A stretch of 64,000 nt of DNA from Sphingomonas glacialis (GCF_006439055.1 NZ_RCZC01000001.1:124001-188000); one strand, 5' to 3'; counted from the first letter of the stretch, positions 45,887 through 54,854 are shown. Translations and numbers: made by a program. The notes: generated by a model not told the origin, from the sequence alone.

Positions 45887-47275
45887 CTACGCCACCCGCT
45901 CTCCGACCCGCTGCAGATCCTCGACGAACCGCGCATATTCGGCATCTGCCTGCGCGCGATCGGGAATGCGCAGCAAATAGCTCGGATGCACCGTGATCCA
46001 CGCCTCGCCCCCACCGGGCAGCGTCAGCGCGCGCCCGCGCTCCTTGCCGATCGTCACGACGCGCTTGAAAAGGCTACGCGCCGCGGTCGCGCCGAGCGCC
46101 ACCGTCAGCTGCGGGCGCACCAGCAACTGCTCCTGCTCGACCCACCAGCGGCAAGCGTCGATCTCGCCGGCGTCTGGTTTGGCGTGGATGCGCCGCTTGC
46201 CGCGCGGCTCGAACTTGAAATGCTTGACCGCGTTGGTGACGTAGACGCTCGACCGCTCGATCCCCGCCGCCGCCAGCGCACGGTCGAACACCTGCCCCGC
46301 CGGCCCGACGAACGGCTTTCCCGCCAGATCCTCCTGGTCACCCGGCTGCTCGCCGACGAACATCAGGCTGGCATCGACCGGCCCCTCGCCGAACACCGTC
46401 TGCGTCGCGGGGCGGTAGAGCGAACAGCGCGTGCAGCCCGCCGCCTCGTCGCGCAGCGCCGCCCAGGCCGCGTCGATATTGTCGCCCACGTCGCGCTTGG
46501 TCTGCGCCGTCGCCATCATCCCGCTCTCGCGCGCCTGCGCGCCCGCGATCAGCCCGGGCACCAGCGCAGTCTCGGGCATGTTCTTCCAATATTTGCGCGG
46601 CATCTCCTTCAGCATCGCGCCGATCTTCAAGCGCGCCGGGTTGAAGATCGAGGCGTAATAGGTCTTCCACACCTCCTCGATCGGGTCGCCGTCAGGCGCA
46701 TCGCTCTTTGCGGCGCCGGGGCCTTCGGCGAGCGTCTCGCCGTCCCAGTGCAGCGACAGCTCAGGCGTGAGGATCGACCAGCGCATGCTCGCGAAGCGAT
46801 CGAGGAAGAAGCCGGCATTGGCACGCACGATATGATGCTCGGGCTCGAACCAGGCGACGAAGCGCGCCGTGCCGCCCTCGTCGACTTCGCGGAAGCGCAA
46901 GAAGGCGCGCATCTTGTGGATATCCTTGCGCACCTCTTGCGCGAGATGCTCGAGCCGCCGCAGCAACGGATCGGCGTGATCCTCGATCGCGCCCGGCTGC
47001 ACCCGGATCCGCGCGAGCAGCGTGTAGAGCAAGGCGAAGCGCTCGGGATCGCTGTGGAGCACCACCTTCTTCGCCAGCTCGATGAACGCGCGCGGCACCG
47101 CGAAGGCCGGCCCGGTCGGCACCGTCGTGTCGGCAGTCGCGGCGAACAGGTCGGTCGGGCTGCCCGCCCCCTGCCAGACGACATCTTCCGGAGCGACACC
47201 AGCCGCGGCAAGGCTGCGCGCGGCATCGCGCCAGCCGTCGAAATCATCGGGTTCGGCAAGAGTTATCGCGTGCAT
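45887..47275 (-). CDS. UdgX-family uracil-DNA glycosylase fused to an N-terminal DUF4130-type domain
   Basis: 462 residues from ATG 47275. The N-terminal half (FALLYTLLARI, HLAQEVRKDIHKMRAFLRFREV, FVAWFEPEHHIVRANAGFFLDRFASMRWSI) is the TIGR03915-like domain. The C-terminal half is UDG family 4/5-like: an Fe-S segment with CTRCSLYRPATQTVFGEG, LMFVGEQPGDQEDLAGKPFVGPAG, and KRRIH at residues 360-364. That loop, with its His, is the diagnostic of UdgX, which becomes covalently attached to the abasic sugar after uracil excision. It is followed by a radical-SAM gene upstream on the same strand; together they form an SOS-linked repair pair. Confidence 0.93.
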   Translation of the reverse strand: MHAITLAEPDDFDGWRDAARSLAAAGVAPEDVVWQGAGSPTDLFAATADTTVPTGPAFAVPRAFIELAKKVVLHSDPERFALLYTLLARIRVQPGAIEDHADPLLRRLEHLAQEVRKDIHKMRAFLRFREVDEGGTARFVAWFEPEHHIVRANAGFFLDRFASMRWSILTPELSLHWDGETLAEGPGAAKSDAPDGDPIEEVWKTYYASIFNPARLKIGAMLKEMPRKYWKNMPETALVPGLIAGAQARESGMMATAQTKRDVGDNIDAAWAALRDEAAGCTRCSLYRPATQTVFGEGPVDASLMFVGEQPGDQEDLAGKPFVGPAGQVFDRALAAAGIERSSVYVTNAVKHFKFEPRGKRRIHAKPDAGEIDACRWWVEQEQLLVRPQLTVALGATAARSLFKRVVTIGKERGRALTLPGGGEAWITVHPSYLLRIPDRAQADAEYARFVEDLQRVGERVA

Positions 47276-47285
47276 CAAGCTCCCC

Positions 47286-48536
47286 TTATGCCGCGAACAA
47301 CTCCAATTGCTGGATCTTGGGTGCAACCACCGGCCGCAAATCGGCACGATCACTGAGCGCGACCGGTCGCCAATCCTCGGCGATCAGGAACGGCCGTACC
47401 TTGGCGACCGACACCGTCAGCCGCGCGACATCGGCGAGATGCAGCCGCCGCCAGCGCCGCGCCGCGAGGATGGCAGTGACCGCCTTCACCCCCAACCCCG
47501 GCACGCGCAGCAACGCCTCGCGCGGCGCGCGATTGACGTCGACCGGGAACGACCCGCGGAACTTGAGCGCCCAGGCGAGCTTGGGATCGATATCAAGCGG
47601 GAGCATCCCCGTCGTCGCATCGGCCGCGGCGACGACATCGGCCGGGGTGTAATCGTAGAAGCGCATCAGCCAGTCGGACTGATATAGCCGGTGCTCGCGC
47701 ATCAGCGGCGGGCGTTGCAGCGGGAGCACCGCGCTCGCATCGGGGATCGGGCTGAACGCTGAATAATAGACGCGGCGCAGGCCGAAACGGTCGTACAGCG
47801 TCGAGGCCTTGGTGACGATATCGCCATCGGTCGCCGCATCTGCCCCGACGATCATCTGCGTCGATTGCCCGGCGGGCGCAAAGCGCGGCGCCGATTTGAA
47901 GCGCTTCTTGGCATCGCCCGTGTCGAGGATCGCGGTCTTGGTGTCGCCCATCGCGCCCTCGATCCGCGCCGCCGACTTTTCGGGCGCGAGCCGCGTCAGC
48001 CCGGCGACGGTCGGCAGCTCGACATTGATCGATAGGCGATCGGCATGGAGGCCGGCCTGATGGACGAGCTCGGGATCGGCGTCGGGGATCGTCTTCAAAT
48101 GGATATAACCGCGGAAATCATGATCCTCGCGCAGGCTGCGCGCGACCTTGACCATCTGCTCCATCGTATAGTTCGACGATCCGATGATCCCCGACGAAAG
48201 GAACAGCCCCTCGATATAATTGCGCCGGTAGAAGGACAGCGTGAGGCGCACCACCTCCGCCGCGGTGAAGCGCGCGCGCCGCACGTTCGAGCTCTTGCGG
48301 TTGATGCAATAATGGCAGTCGAAGATGCAGCTGTTGGTCAGCAGGATCTTCAGCAGCGAAATGCAGCGGCCATCGGGCGCATAGGCATGGCAGATCCCCA
48401 TCCCCTGGTCGGTCGAGCCGACCCCCTTCCCGTCGCGCGACGTGCGTTTGACCGAGCCCGAGGAGGCGCAGGACGCATCATATTTGGCGGCGTCGGCGAG
48501 GATTGCGAGCTTTTGCTGGACGTCGAGTTGAGCCAT
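47286..48536 (-). CDS. Putative DNA modification/repair radical SAM protein (TIGR03916-like)
   Basis: 416 residues from ATG 48536. CIFDCHYCINRKSSNVRR carries a CxxxCxxC-type radical-SAM motif; LDVQQKLAILADAAKYDASC at the N terminus and GICHAYAPDGRCISLLK are family features, and a C-terminal HhH-like region (LLRVPGLGVKAVTAILAARRWRR) suggests DNA binding. This family is co-encoded with UdgX/DUF4130 proteins. Its substrate lesion has not been established. The stop lies 10 nt from the start of udgX. A LexA box lies immediately ahead of the ATG. Confidence 0.92.
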   Translation of the reverse strand: MAQLDVQQKLAILADAAKYDASCASSGSVKRTSRDGKGVGSTDQGMGICHAYAPDGRCISLLKILLTNSCIFDCHYCINRKSSNVRRARFTAAEVVRLTLSFYRRNYIEGLFLSSGIIGSSNYTMEQMVKVARSLREDHDFRGYIHLKTIPDADPELVHQAGLHADRLSINVELPTVAGLTRLAPEKSAARIEGAMGDTKTAILDTGDAKKRFKSAPRFAPAGQSTQMIVGADAATDGDIVTKASTLYDRFGLRRVYYSAFSPIPDASAVLPLQRPPLMREHRLYQSDWLMRFYDYTPADVVAAADATTGMLPLDIDPKLAWALKFRGSFPVDVNRAPREALLRVPGLGVKAVTAILAARRWRRLHLADVARLTVSVAKVRPFLIAEDWRPVALSDRADLRPVVAPKIQQLELFAA

Positions 48537-48538
48537 GT

Positions 48539-48553
48539 GTTCGATATATGTTC
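48539..48553 (-). promoter_or_regulatory. SOS (LexA) box before the radical-SAM/udgX pair
   Basis: GTTC-GATATAT-GTTC (48539-48542, 48543-48549, 48550-48553) is a perfect match to the alphaproteobacterial LexA consensus GTTC-N7-GTTC. It ends 2 bp from the ATG of the radical-SAM gene at 48536, so bound LexA would block transcription start or early elongation. Confidence 0.85.
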
Positions 48554-48677
48554 CGAACTGCGGGCGCGCAACCCGCCTAATCCTGGGGGAGCCGGAGAGG
48601 CATCTGGTTCGTGGCGCGGCTACATCGGTCGCCGACCCGCTCTTTCCACCGGGCAGTCCTGTCGATACGCTCATCCA

Positions 48678-48977
48678 ATGTTGCTGATCGTCGGAACCCT
48701 CCGCCTACCGCCCCACAAGATGGACGCCGCTCGCCCGATCATGCAGCGCATGGTGTCTGCCAGTCGGTCGGAAGACGGCTGCGTCGAGTATGGTTATGCA
48801 CAAGATGTGTTCGACCCCGGCCTCATCCACGTGAAGGAGCTGTGGACCGACCAGGTCGCTCTGGATCGCCACTTCGCCTCCGCCCATATTGCCGAATGGC
48901 GTGCGGCGTGGCCCGACCTCGGCATCGGGGATCGCGACCTGCGGGTCTATGACGTCACGGAACCGCGCAGGACGTAA
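48678..48977 (+). CDS. Antibiotic-biosynthesis-monooxygenase-fold protein
   Basis: 99 residues. LLIVGTLRLPPHKMDAARPIMQRMVSASRSEDGCVEYGYAQD and KELWTDQVALDRHFASAHIAEW are the small ABM (dimeric alpha/beta barrel) pattern. Members are quinol monooxygenases, heme-degrading enzymes or of unknown role; this is the YgiN-like general type. The frame upstream of 48678 belongs to the promoter region of the radical-SAM gene. It overlaps the convergent PAS-like gene by 23 nt. Confidence 0.88.
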   Translation: MLLIVGTLRLPPHKMDAARPIMQRMVSASRSEDGCVEYGYAQDVFDPGLIHVKELWTDQVALDRHFASAHIAEWRAAWPDLGIGDRDLRVYDVTEPRRT

Positions 48978-49374
48978 GCGAAGGCCGCTCGCCCGCCTGC
49001 AACCCCAGCTCGAGCCCCAATCCCAGCCGCTTCTCGTGCGTCACGTCGCTCTTCGAGCCGACCAGCCGCGTCGCCTTGCCATCGACGCATTCGACTTGCG
49101 CGACGATCCGGATCCAGCGCGAGCCCGTCGCGGTCTCGATCTCGGCGTCGAGCGCGAAGCCGGTCTTGTCGCGGATCGCGGCGACGCGCAGGCATTCGAG
49201 CGCGACGCGCGAGGCCGGCGTATAGCAGGCCGCGGCGCGCGCGCGGTCGGGCACGCTGCCGCACGGCACGCCGAAAAGATGATAGACGCCGTCGCTCCAG
49301 GTCAATTCCTCGGTCACCAGATCGCACGCCCACAGACCGACCGTCGTTCTGGTCGGCAGATCCGGATCGTTCAT
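48955..49374 (-). CDS. PAS-fold sensory protein, single domain
   Basis: 139 residues from ATG 49374, chosen for the GGGGAAGACA site just ahead. TTVGLWACDLVTEELTWSDGVYHLFGVP is a PAS-type N-cap and core, with GSRWIRIVAQVECVDGKATRLVGSKSDVTHEK as the PAC-like end. No output domain follows. It may act as a partner of another signalling protein; the ligand is unknown. Confidence 0.78.
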   Translation of the reverse strand: MNDPDLPTRTTVGLWACDLVTEELTWSDGVYHLFGVPCGSVPDRARAAACYTPASRVALECLRVAAIRDKTGFALDAEIETATGSRWIRIVAQVECVDGKATRLVGSKSDVTHEKRLGLGLELGLQAGERPSLTSCAVP

Positions 49375-49517
49375 TGTCTTCCCCTGACGACTCATCGTCC
49401 ACAGCATAGTCAACCGAGGTTAAGCAGATATGGGCGAAACCCGACGTTCCGGAGGCGATGCAACTTGCACCGCCCTGGAACGTTTCGCTGGCTCAATCAT
49501 AAAAGGGTATCTCGATC

Positions 49518-49823
49518 ATGCGCCATCTCTTCCTATCGCTTGCCGCCGCCTCGCTCGTCATTCCGGCGACGATGGCCCTCCCGACCGACAAGGCCGAAGC
49601 GCGCAAGCACCGTTATTATGGCAAGTCGAGCCGCCACTATAACTGCCGCCGTTCGTCGGGAACGACCGGCCTGCTCGTCGGTGGTGCCGGTGGTGCGCTC
49701 GCCGGTAACGCACTCGGCGGCGGCGTGCTCGGCACGGTTGCCGGCGGCGTCGGCGGTGCGTTGCTCGGCAAGCATCTCGACAAGCGTCACGACGCTGCGC
49801 AGAACCGTCGCAACGGCTGCTGA
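49518..49823 (+). CDS. Glycine-zipper 2TM-domain protein
   Basis: 101 residues. Signal peptide HLFLSLAAASLVIPATMA, then a basic segment (KAEARKHRYYGKSSRHYNC) and the glycine zipper TGLLVGGAGGALAGNALGGGVLGTVAGGVGGALLGK, ending in HLDKRH. This is a small envelope protein of the Rick_17kDa/Gly-zipper group. Its role is unknown; homologues are often stress-induced. It lies just outside the convergent smc 3' end (5-nt gap). Confidence 0.87.
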   Translation: MRHLFLSLAAASLVIPATMALPTDKAEARKHRYYGKSSRHYNCRRSSGTTGLLVGGAGGALAGNALGGGVLGTVAGGVGGALLGKHLDKRHDAAQNRRNGC

Positions 49824-49828
49824 TCCGA

Positions 49829-52800
49829 CTACTCGGCGGCGAGGAGGCTTTCCGCGCCGCCGAGATCTACCGAGACGAGGCGGCTGACGCCTTGCTCGAC
49901 CATCGTCACCCCGAACAGCCGGTGCATCCGGCTCATCGTCACGGCATTGTGCGTGACGATCAGGTAGCGCGTCTGCGTCTCGCGCGTCATCGCGTCGAGC
50001 AGCCCGCAGAAGCGCTCGATATTGGCATCGTCGAGCGGCGCATCGACCTCGTCGAGCACGCAGATCGGCGCCGGGTTGGTCAGAAACAGCCCGAAGATCA
50101 GCGCGACCGCGGTCAGCGCCTGCTCCCCACCCGATAGCAACGTCAGCGACTGGAGCTTCTTGCCCGGTGGCTGCGCCATGATCTCGAGTCCCGCCTCGAG
50201 CGGATCGTCCGAATCGATCAGTTCGAGATGCGCGCTGCCGCCGTTGAACAGCGTCGTGAACAGTCGGCGAAAATGCCCATCGACCGCCTCGAACGCCGCG
50301 AGCAAGCGCTGCCGGCCCTCGCGGTTGAGCGTGCCGATCGATCCGCGCAGCCGGTTGACGGCCAGACCCAGTTCCTCGCGCTCGGCCGCATTGCCCGAGC
50401 TTGCCGCTTCGAGTTCGGCGAGCTCGGTCTCGGCGACGAGATTGACCGGGCCGATGCGATCGCGGTCGAGCATCAGCTTTTCGTGGCTCCCCGATTCCTC
50501 GGCGGGGCTGCGCACCGTGGCACCATCGAATCCGACGCGCTCGGGGAGCAGCACCGAGGGGCATTGAAAGCGCTCGCCCGCCAGCCGATTCATCTCGACG
50601 CGGCGCAATTCCTGGTTTTCCGCGCGTGCCGTCGCGCCAGCGCGCGCCTCTCGCGCTTGCGCCAGCGCTTCCGCCGCCGCTGCCGCGCGCGCTTCGGTGT
50701 CGCGTAGCGTCGCTTCGGCGGCGCGCTCGGTCACTGCTGCGTCCTCGGCTTCGGCGCGCGCGGCGGTGTGCGAGCGTTCGAGCGCCGCGACTTCCGCCGC
50801 AAGCGCCTCGGGTCGGCCGATCAAAGCCTCGGCTTCAACGGCTAGCTCGCCATCGCGCTTGTCCATCTCGGCGATCCGCCGCGCCGCCTCGCCCGCGCGC
50901 GTCCGCCAGCCCTTCGCTTCGGCCGCCATCGCCGCGAGCCGCTCGCGCGCACTCGCGACATCGCGGTCGATCCCGGCGCGATCGGCGCGCGCGGTCGCGA
51001 TCGCGCTGCGCCGCGCCTCGGCTTCGGCGGACAGGGTACGGACGCGCTCGCGCGTTGCGCTGCCGTCGGGGAGCGCCGCGTGAACCGCGGTCGCGCGCGC
51101 CACCTCTGCCCCCGCCTCGTCATGCTCGGCATCGATCCGCGCGCGCCGCGCGGCCAGGTCCGCGCGCTGCCCCTCGATCCGCTCGATCGCCGCAGTCGCC
51201 CGGTCTTCCGCGCGGGCTGCTTCGCGCGCACGGGTTTCGGCGCTTTCCAGCGTACGCCGCGCCGCAACCGCTGCAGCGCGCGCGTCGGCGATCGTCGTGG
51301 CGATCCGCGCGAGCTCGGCGTCCGCCACCTCGACCGCCAGCGCCGCCGCCGGACGCAGCGCGATGATCGCGCGCAGCCGGTTGATCCGCTCGAGCCGTTC
51401 GGCCGCCGCCGCGCCGCCCGACTTGGCGACATAGCCGTCCCACCGCCGCAGCACGCCACCAAGCGTCACCAGCCGTTGCCCGACCGCGAGCGCGGCGCCG
51501 TCATCGCTATCGACCACCATGACTTGCGCCAGCCGCCGCGCGAGCGCCGCCGGGGCCACGACATGCTGCCCGAGCGGCACCGTTCCCGCCGGCGGCGGCG
51601 GATCGCCCGGCACCACCGCGGCGCCGGCCCAGTGCCGCTCCCCCGCCGGATCGAGTCCGGCTTCGAGATCGTCGCCAAGCGCTGCGGCGAGTGCGCGCTC
51701 ATAGCCCGGCTCGGGCTGGACCTGGTCGAGCAGGCGGTCGCGGCCGTCGCGCTTGGTCGCCTTGGTCAGCGCCGCCGCTTCGCTGTCGAGCGCGGCGAGA
51801 TCGGCATGCGCGGTCGCCCGCGCCGCCTGCGCGCCGTCGCGTTGCGATATGCTGCCGCGTTCGTCGGCATCGGCGCGCGTCAGCGCGGTGCGCGCATCCT
51901 CGCCATCATCGAGCGCTTGGGCGCGCGCCGCCACGGCCTCGGCGCGCTGGGCGATCAAGGGTGCGGCATCGCCAAGGGCAGCGGCCTCGGCGGTAACGCG
52001 CGCGAGATCGCGCGCACTGCGTTCGGCGCGCGCCCGCGCCGCCGACAGCGCCGCATCGGCGACACGCGCGTCGGCCGCCTCGGTCGCCTGCGCGGCGAGC
52101 GCTTGGGCGAGCGCGACCTCGGCGTCGCGCCCGGCGCGTTCGGCCTCGCTCAGCCGCGTTTCGAGCTCGGGCACGCGCGCAATCGCTTCGGCGAGCGCTC
52201 CGTCGAGCCGCTTGGTCTCGTCCGCCAGCCGCGCGATCGCCTCGGCGGCATCGCTCGCCAGCGAGCCTTCGCGTGCGCGATCATCGGCGAGCCGCAACCG
52301 CGCCGCCGCGAGCTCCTGCGTCCGCTGCACCGCCGCCGCCTGTTCGCCACGCAACCCGCCGAGCCGATGCCCCGCTTCGCTCGCCGCCTCGCGCAACGCC
52401 TGCGCCGCGCCACGCGCTTGCGCCAATGCGTCGGTCGCGGCCAGTGCATAGGCCGCGGCGCCGCGTTGCGCCTCCGCGGCGGCGACGACGCTCGCTTCGC
52501 ACGCCACCGCCTCGGCCTTCGCCGCATCCGCCGCCGCCTGCGCATCGCGCCAGCGCGCGAAGATCATCCGGGCCTCAGCGATGCGGATCTGGTCGGAGAG
52601 CGCGCGGTAGCGTTCGGCCTGCCGCGCCTGCCGCCGCAGCGCGTTGGCGCGGCCGTCCTGTTCGGCGATCAATTCGTCGAGCCGCGTCAGATTGGCCTCG
52701 GTCGCGCGCAGCTTCTGCTCGGCATCCTTGCGGCGGACGTGCAGCCCGGCGATGCCCGCGGCTTCCTCGAGCATCGCGCGGCGTTCCTGCGGCTTGGCGG

Positions 52801-53230
52801 CAATGATCGCGCCGATCCGTCCCTGGCTGACGAGCGCGGGCGAATGCGCGCCCGTCGCGGAGTCGGCGAACAGCAACGCCACGTCCTTCGCGCGCACGTC
52901 GCGCCCGTCGATCCGGTAGGCAGAGCCCGCCCCCCGCTCGATCCGGCGGACGACTTCGCTTTCCTCGCCTTCTGCCTCGATCAGCATCGACACTTCGGCG
53001 AAGTCGCGCGCAGGGCGCGTGTTGGTGCCGGCGAAGATGACGTCGTCCATCCCCGCGCCGCGCAGCGACCGCGCGGACGTCTCGCCCATCGTCCAGCGTA
53101 GCGCCTCGAGCAGGTTCGATTTGCCGCAGCCGTTTGGCCCGACGATGCCGGTCAGCCCCGGCTCGATCCGCAGATCGGCCGCGTCGACGAAGCTCTTGAA
53201 GCCCGACAGACGGAGCCGCTTGATCTGCAT
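49829..53230 (-). CDS. smc: Chromosome segregation protein SMC
   Basis: 1133 residues. LRLSGFKSFVDAADLRIEPGLTGIVGPNGCGKSNLLEALRWTMGE is the N-terminal head with Walker A. Long Ala/Arg/Glu-rich coiled coils flank a hinge around residues 500-600 (LGDDLEAGLDPAGERHW, QRLVTLGGVLRRWDGYVAKSG). The C-terminal head has LTLLSGGEQALTAVALIFGLF (ABC signature) and ICVLDEVDAPLDDANIERF (Walker B). It compacts and resolves chromosomes with ScpAB. Its ribosome site GGGGAGGGGAGTAT comes from the adjacent palindromic element. The coiled coils are unusually Ala/Arg rich, as expected at this GC. Confidence 0.97.
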   Translation of the reverse strand: MQIKRLRLSGFKSFVDAADLRIEPGLTGIVGPNGCGKSNLLEALRWTMGETSARSLRGAGMDDVIFAGTNTRPARDFAEVSMLIEAEGEESEVVRRIERGAGSAYRIDGRDVRAKDVALLFADSATGAHSPALVSQGRIGAIIAAKPQERRAMLEEAAGIAGLHVRRKDAEQKLRATEANLTRLDELIAEQDGRANALRRQARQAERYRALSDQIRIAEARMIFARWRDAQAAADAAKAEAVACEASVVAAAEAQRGAAAYALAATDALAQARGAAQALREAASEAGHRLGGLRGEQAAAVQRTQELAAARLRLADDRAREGSLASDAAEAIARLADETKRLDGALAEAIARVPELETRLSEAERAGRDAEVALAQALAAQATEAADARVADAALSAARARAERSARDLARVTAEAAALGDAAPLIAQRAEAVAARAQALDDGEDARTALTRADADERGSISQRDGAQAARATAHADLAALDSEAAALTKATKRDGRDRLLDQVQPEPGYERALAAALGDDLEAGLDPAGERHWAGAAVVPGDPPPPAGTVPLGQHVVAPAALARRLAQVMVVDSDDGAALAVGQRLVTLGGVLRRWDGYVAKSGGAAAAERLERINRLRAIIALRPAAALAVEVADAELARIATTIADARAAAVAARRTLESAETRAREAARAEDRATAAIERIEGQRADLAARRARIDAEHDEAGAEVARATAVHAALPDGSATRERVRTLSAEAEARRSAIATARADRAGIDRDVASARERLAAMAAEAKGWRTRAGEAARRIAEMDKRDGELAVEAEALIGRPEALAAEVAALERSHTAARAEAEDAAVTERAAEATLRDTEARAAAAAEALAQAREARAGATARAENQELRRVEMNRLAGERFQCPSVLLPERVGFDGATVRSPAEESGSHEKLMLDRDRIGPVNLVAETELAELEAASSGNAAEREELGLAVNRLRGSIGTLNREGRQRLLAAFEAVDGHFRRLFTTLFNGGSAHLELIDSDDPLEAGLEIMAQPPGKKLQSLTLLSGGEQALTAVALIFGLFLTNPAPICVLDEVDAPLDDANIERFCGLLDAMTRETQTRYLIVTHNAVTMSRMHRLFGVTMVEQGVSRLVSVDLGGAESLLAAE

Positions 53231-53234
53231 ATAC

Positions 53235-53333
53235 TCCCCTCCCCTTTAGGGGAGGGGCTGGGGGTGGGGAAGTGACTCCGGTCGGTGCCCGTTACGGCCC
53301 CACCCCAACCCCTCCCCTGAAGGGGAGGGGCTT
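53235..53333. repeat. Palindromic element, type S, copy 8
   Basis: Hairpin CCCCTCCCC-TTTA-GGGGAGGGG at the left and CCCCTCCCC-TGAA-GGGGAGGGG at the right, with complementary G-rich and C-rich linkers. The left end directly abuts the smc start region. Confidence 0.9.
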
Positions 53334-53367
53334 AAGCGTTCACCGAGCGCCCCCACGCCCGCCAACG

Positions 53368-54114
53368 TTACGCGCCGGCGCGCTTGAGCGCTGCCTCGAC
53401 GTCAGGCCAGCTCACGCCGTCGACCTTCGCGCCGTTGATGATGAAGGTCGGCGTGCCCGTCACCGCCGCGCCGTCGCCCTTGCTCATCATGCCGATGATC
53501 TCGTCGAGCGCCGCCTTGTCGGCGATGCACGCGCGCGCCTTGGCCTCGGGGATGCCGCGCTGCTTCACGAACTCGACATAGCCGAGATAGTCGCCCCAGG
53601 CGGCGGCCGCCTCGTTCGGGGTCTTGCCCTGCAGCTGCGTCTGGAGCGCGGTGGTCGCAGCCTGATCGGCGAGTTTCGCCTCGAACTGCGGCTGCGCCAT
53701 GTACATCGCTTCGAGCAGCGGGAAGAAGGTCGCGGTGCCGACGCAGCGGCCGAGCAGGCTCGGCGCGAAATCGGGCTGGCCGTGGACCAGGTAATCGCGG
53801 AACTCGTAAGAGACCTTGCCGGTCGAGACGTAATTGTCGGTCAGCGGCTTCTGGCCGGTCTGGCCGAACGCGCCGCAGGTCGGGCACGTACGCGAGCCAT
53901 ATTCGACCAGCTTGATTGCAGCATCGGGGTTGCCCATGCGATAGCCGCCGTCGGGCGTCTTGACGACGGTTTCGGTCCAGTTCTGCCCGGTGGGCGCAGG
54001 CTTGGCGGCAACCGGTGCCGATGCGGCGACGTTGCTGTCCGAGCTCGTGCCGGTTCCGCCGCACGCGGCAAGCGACAGCGCGGCAACCGCCGACAACAGA
54101 ATACGAGGGGTCAT
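53368..54114 (-). CDS. DsbA-like thioredoxin-fold lipoprotein (CPTC)
   Basis: 248 residues from ATG 54114. The signal ends LSLAACGGT (lipobox AAC). The active site SRTCPTCGAFGQTG is a CxxC embedded in a DsbA-like fold with an inserted helical domain (PLTDNYVSTGKVSYEFRDYLVHGQPDFAPSLLGRC) and closing strand ITGTPTFIINGAKVDGV (cis-Pro loop GTPTF). A periplasmic, lipid-anchored thiol oxidoreductase is predicted. It is downstream of a paralogue (54138-54854) in the dciA-dsbA-smc region. Confidence 0.92.
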   Translation of the reverse strand: MTPRILLSAVAALSLAACGGTGTSSDSNVAASAPVAAKPAPTGQNWTETVVKTPDGGYRMGNPDAAIKLVEYGSRTCPTCGAFGQTGQKPLTDNYVSTGKVSYEFRDYLVHGQPDFAPSLLGRCVGTATFFPLLEAMYMAQPQFEAKLADQAATTALQTQLQGKTPNEAAAAWGDYLGYVEFVKQRGIPEAKARACIADKAALDEIIGMMSKGDGAAVTGTPTFIINGAKVDGVSWPDVEAALKRAGA

Positions 54115-54137
54115 CGATAGGCTCCTAGTCAGAAAGA

Positions 54138-54854
54138 TCATTTGGCGACAGCGGCGCGCAGCAGCGGCTCGAGCGTCGCCCAGTCGTACACATTGGCTTG
54201 CGCCGCGCCGTTCAGCACGAAGGTCGGCGTGCCGGCCACCGCATAGGCCTTGCTCGCGGCATCAGCGCGCGCGACGAGCGTATCGACCTTCTTGCGATCC
54301 GCGAGGCACGCATTGGCCTTGGCGAGCGGCAGGCCATGCTTCACCACGAAGTCGGTATAACCGTAGAACCCGGCAAGATAGGTCGCGATCGCGTTGGGCG
54401 TCGCGGTCTGTAATTCCTTCTGCTTGGCATCGGGGATCGCGTCGCTGCGCCCGACCAGCGTCTTCTGGTTGGCCATCATCGCATCGAGGATTGGGAAGAA
54501 CGCGCGCGTCGGGACGCACTGGCCGAGCAGGATCGGCCCGAGATCGAGCGCGCCGTGCACGGGAAAATCGCGGAATTCATAGGAGACCTGCCCGCTCGCG
54601 ATATAGCCGGTCTTGAGCGCCGGAAGGCCCTCGACGTCGAACCGCGCGCAGAGCGGGCAGGTCCGCGAGCCGAACTCGATGAGTTTGACCTTCGCCGCCG
54701 GGTTGCCCATCCGCACCCCGCCCTCGGGCGTCGCGACGACCGTCTGCAACCAGGCGCTGCGCGCCACCACCGGCGTCTTCTTTTGCGGCGCAGCCTGCGC
54801 GCTCGAAACCAGAGCGGCGCCCATCGCCAGCGCCGCCAACCCAACCCGCATCAT
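54138..54854 (-). CDS. DsbA-like thioredoxin-fold protein (CPLC)
   Basis: 238 residues from ATG 54854. Signal peptide ALAMGAALVSSAQAA, active site SRTCPLCARFDVEG, the same helical insertion (YIASGQVSYEFRDFPVHGALDLGPILLGQC) and cis-Pro loop AGTPTFVLNGAAQ. It is a tandem paralogue of the next gene but non-lipidated and with CPLC rather than CPTC. The start overlaps the dciA stop (ATGA). Confidence 0.92.
   Translation of the reverse strand: MMRVGLAALAMGAALVSSAQAAPQKKTPVVARSAWLQTVVATPEGGVRMGNPAAKVKLIEFGSRTCPLCARFDVEGLPALKTGYIASGQVSYEFRDFPVHGALDLGPILLGQCVPTRAFFPILDAMMANQKTLVGRSDAIPDAKQKELQTATPNAIATYLAGFYGYTDFVVKHGLPLAKANACLADRKKVDTLVARADAASKAYAVAGTPTFVLNGAAQANVYDWATLEPLLRAAVAK

Noticed and set aside
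51080..53101. 673-aa open frame antisense to smc
   Set aside because: Arg/Pro/Gly-rich shadow of the smc coiled coil with no start signal or conserved motif.
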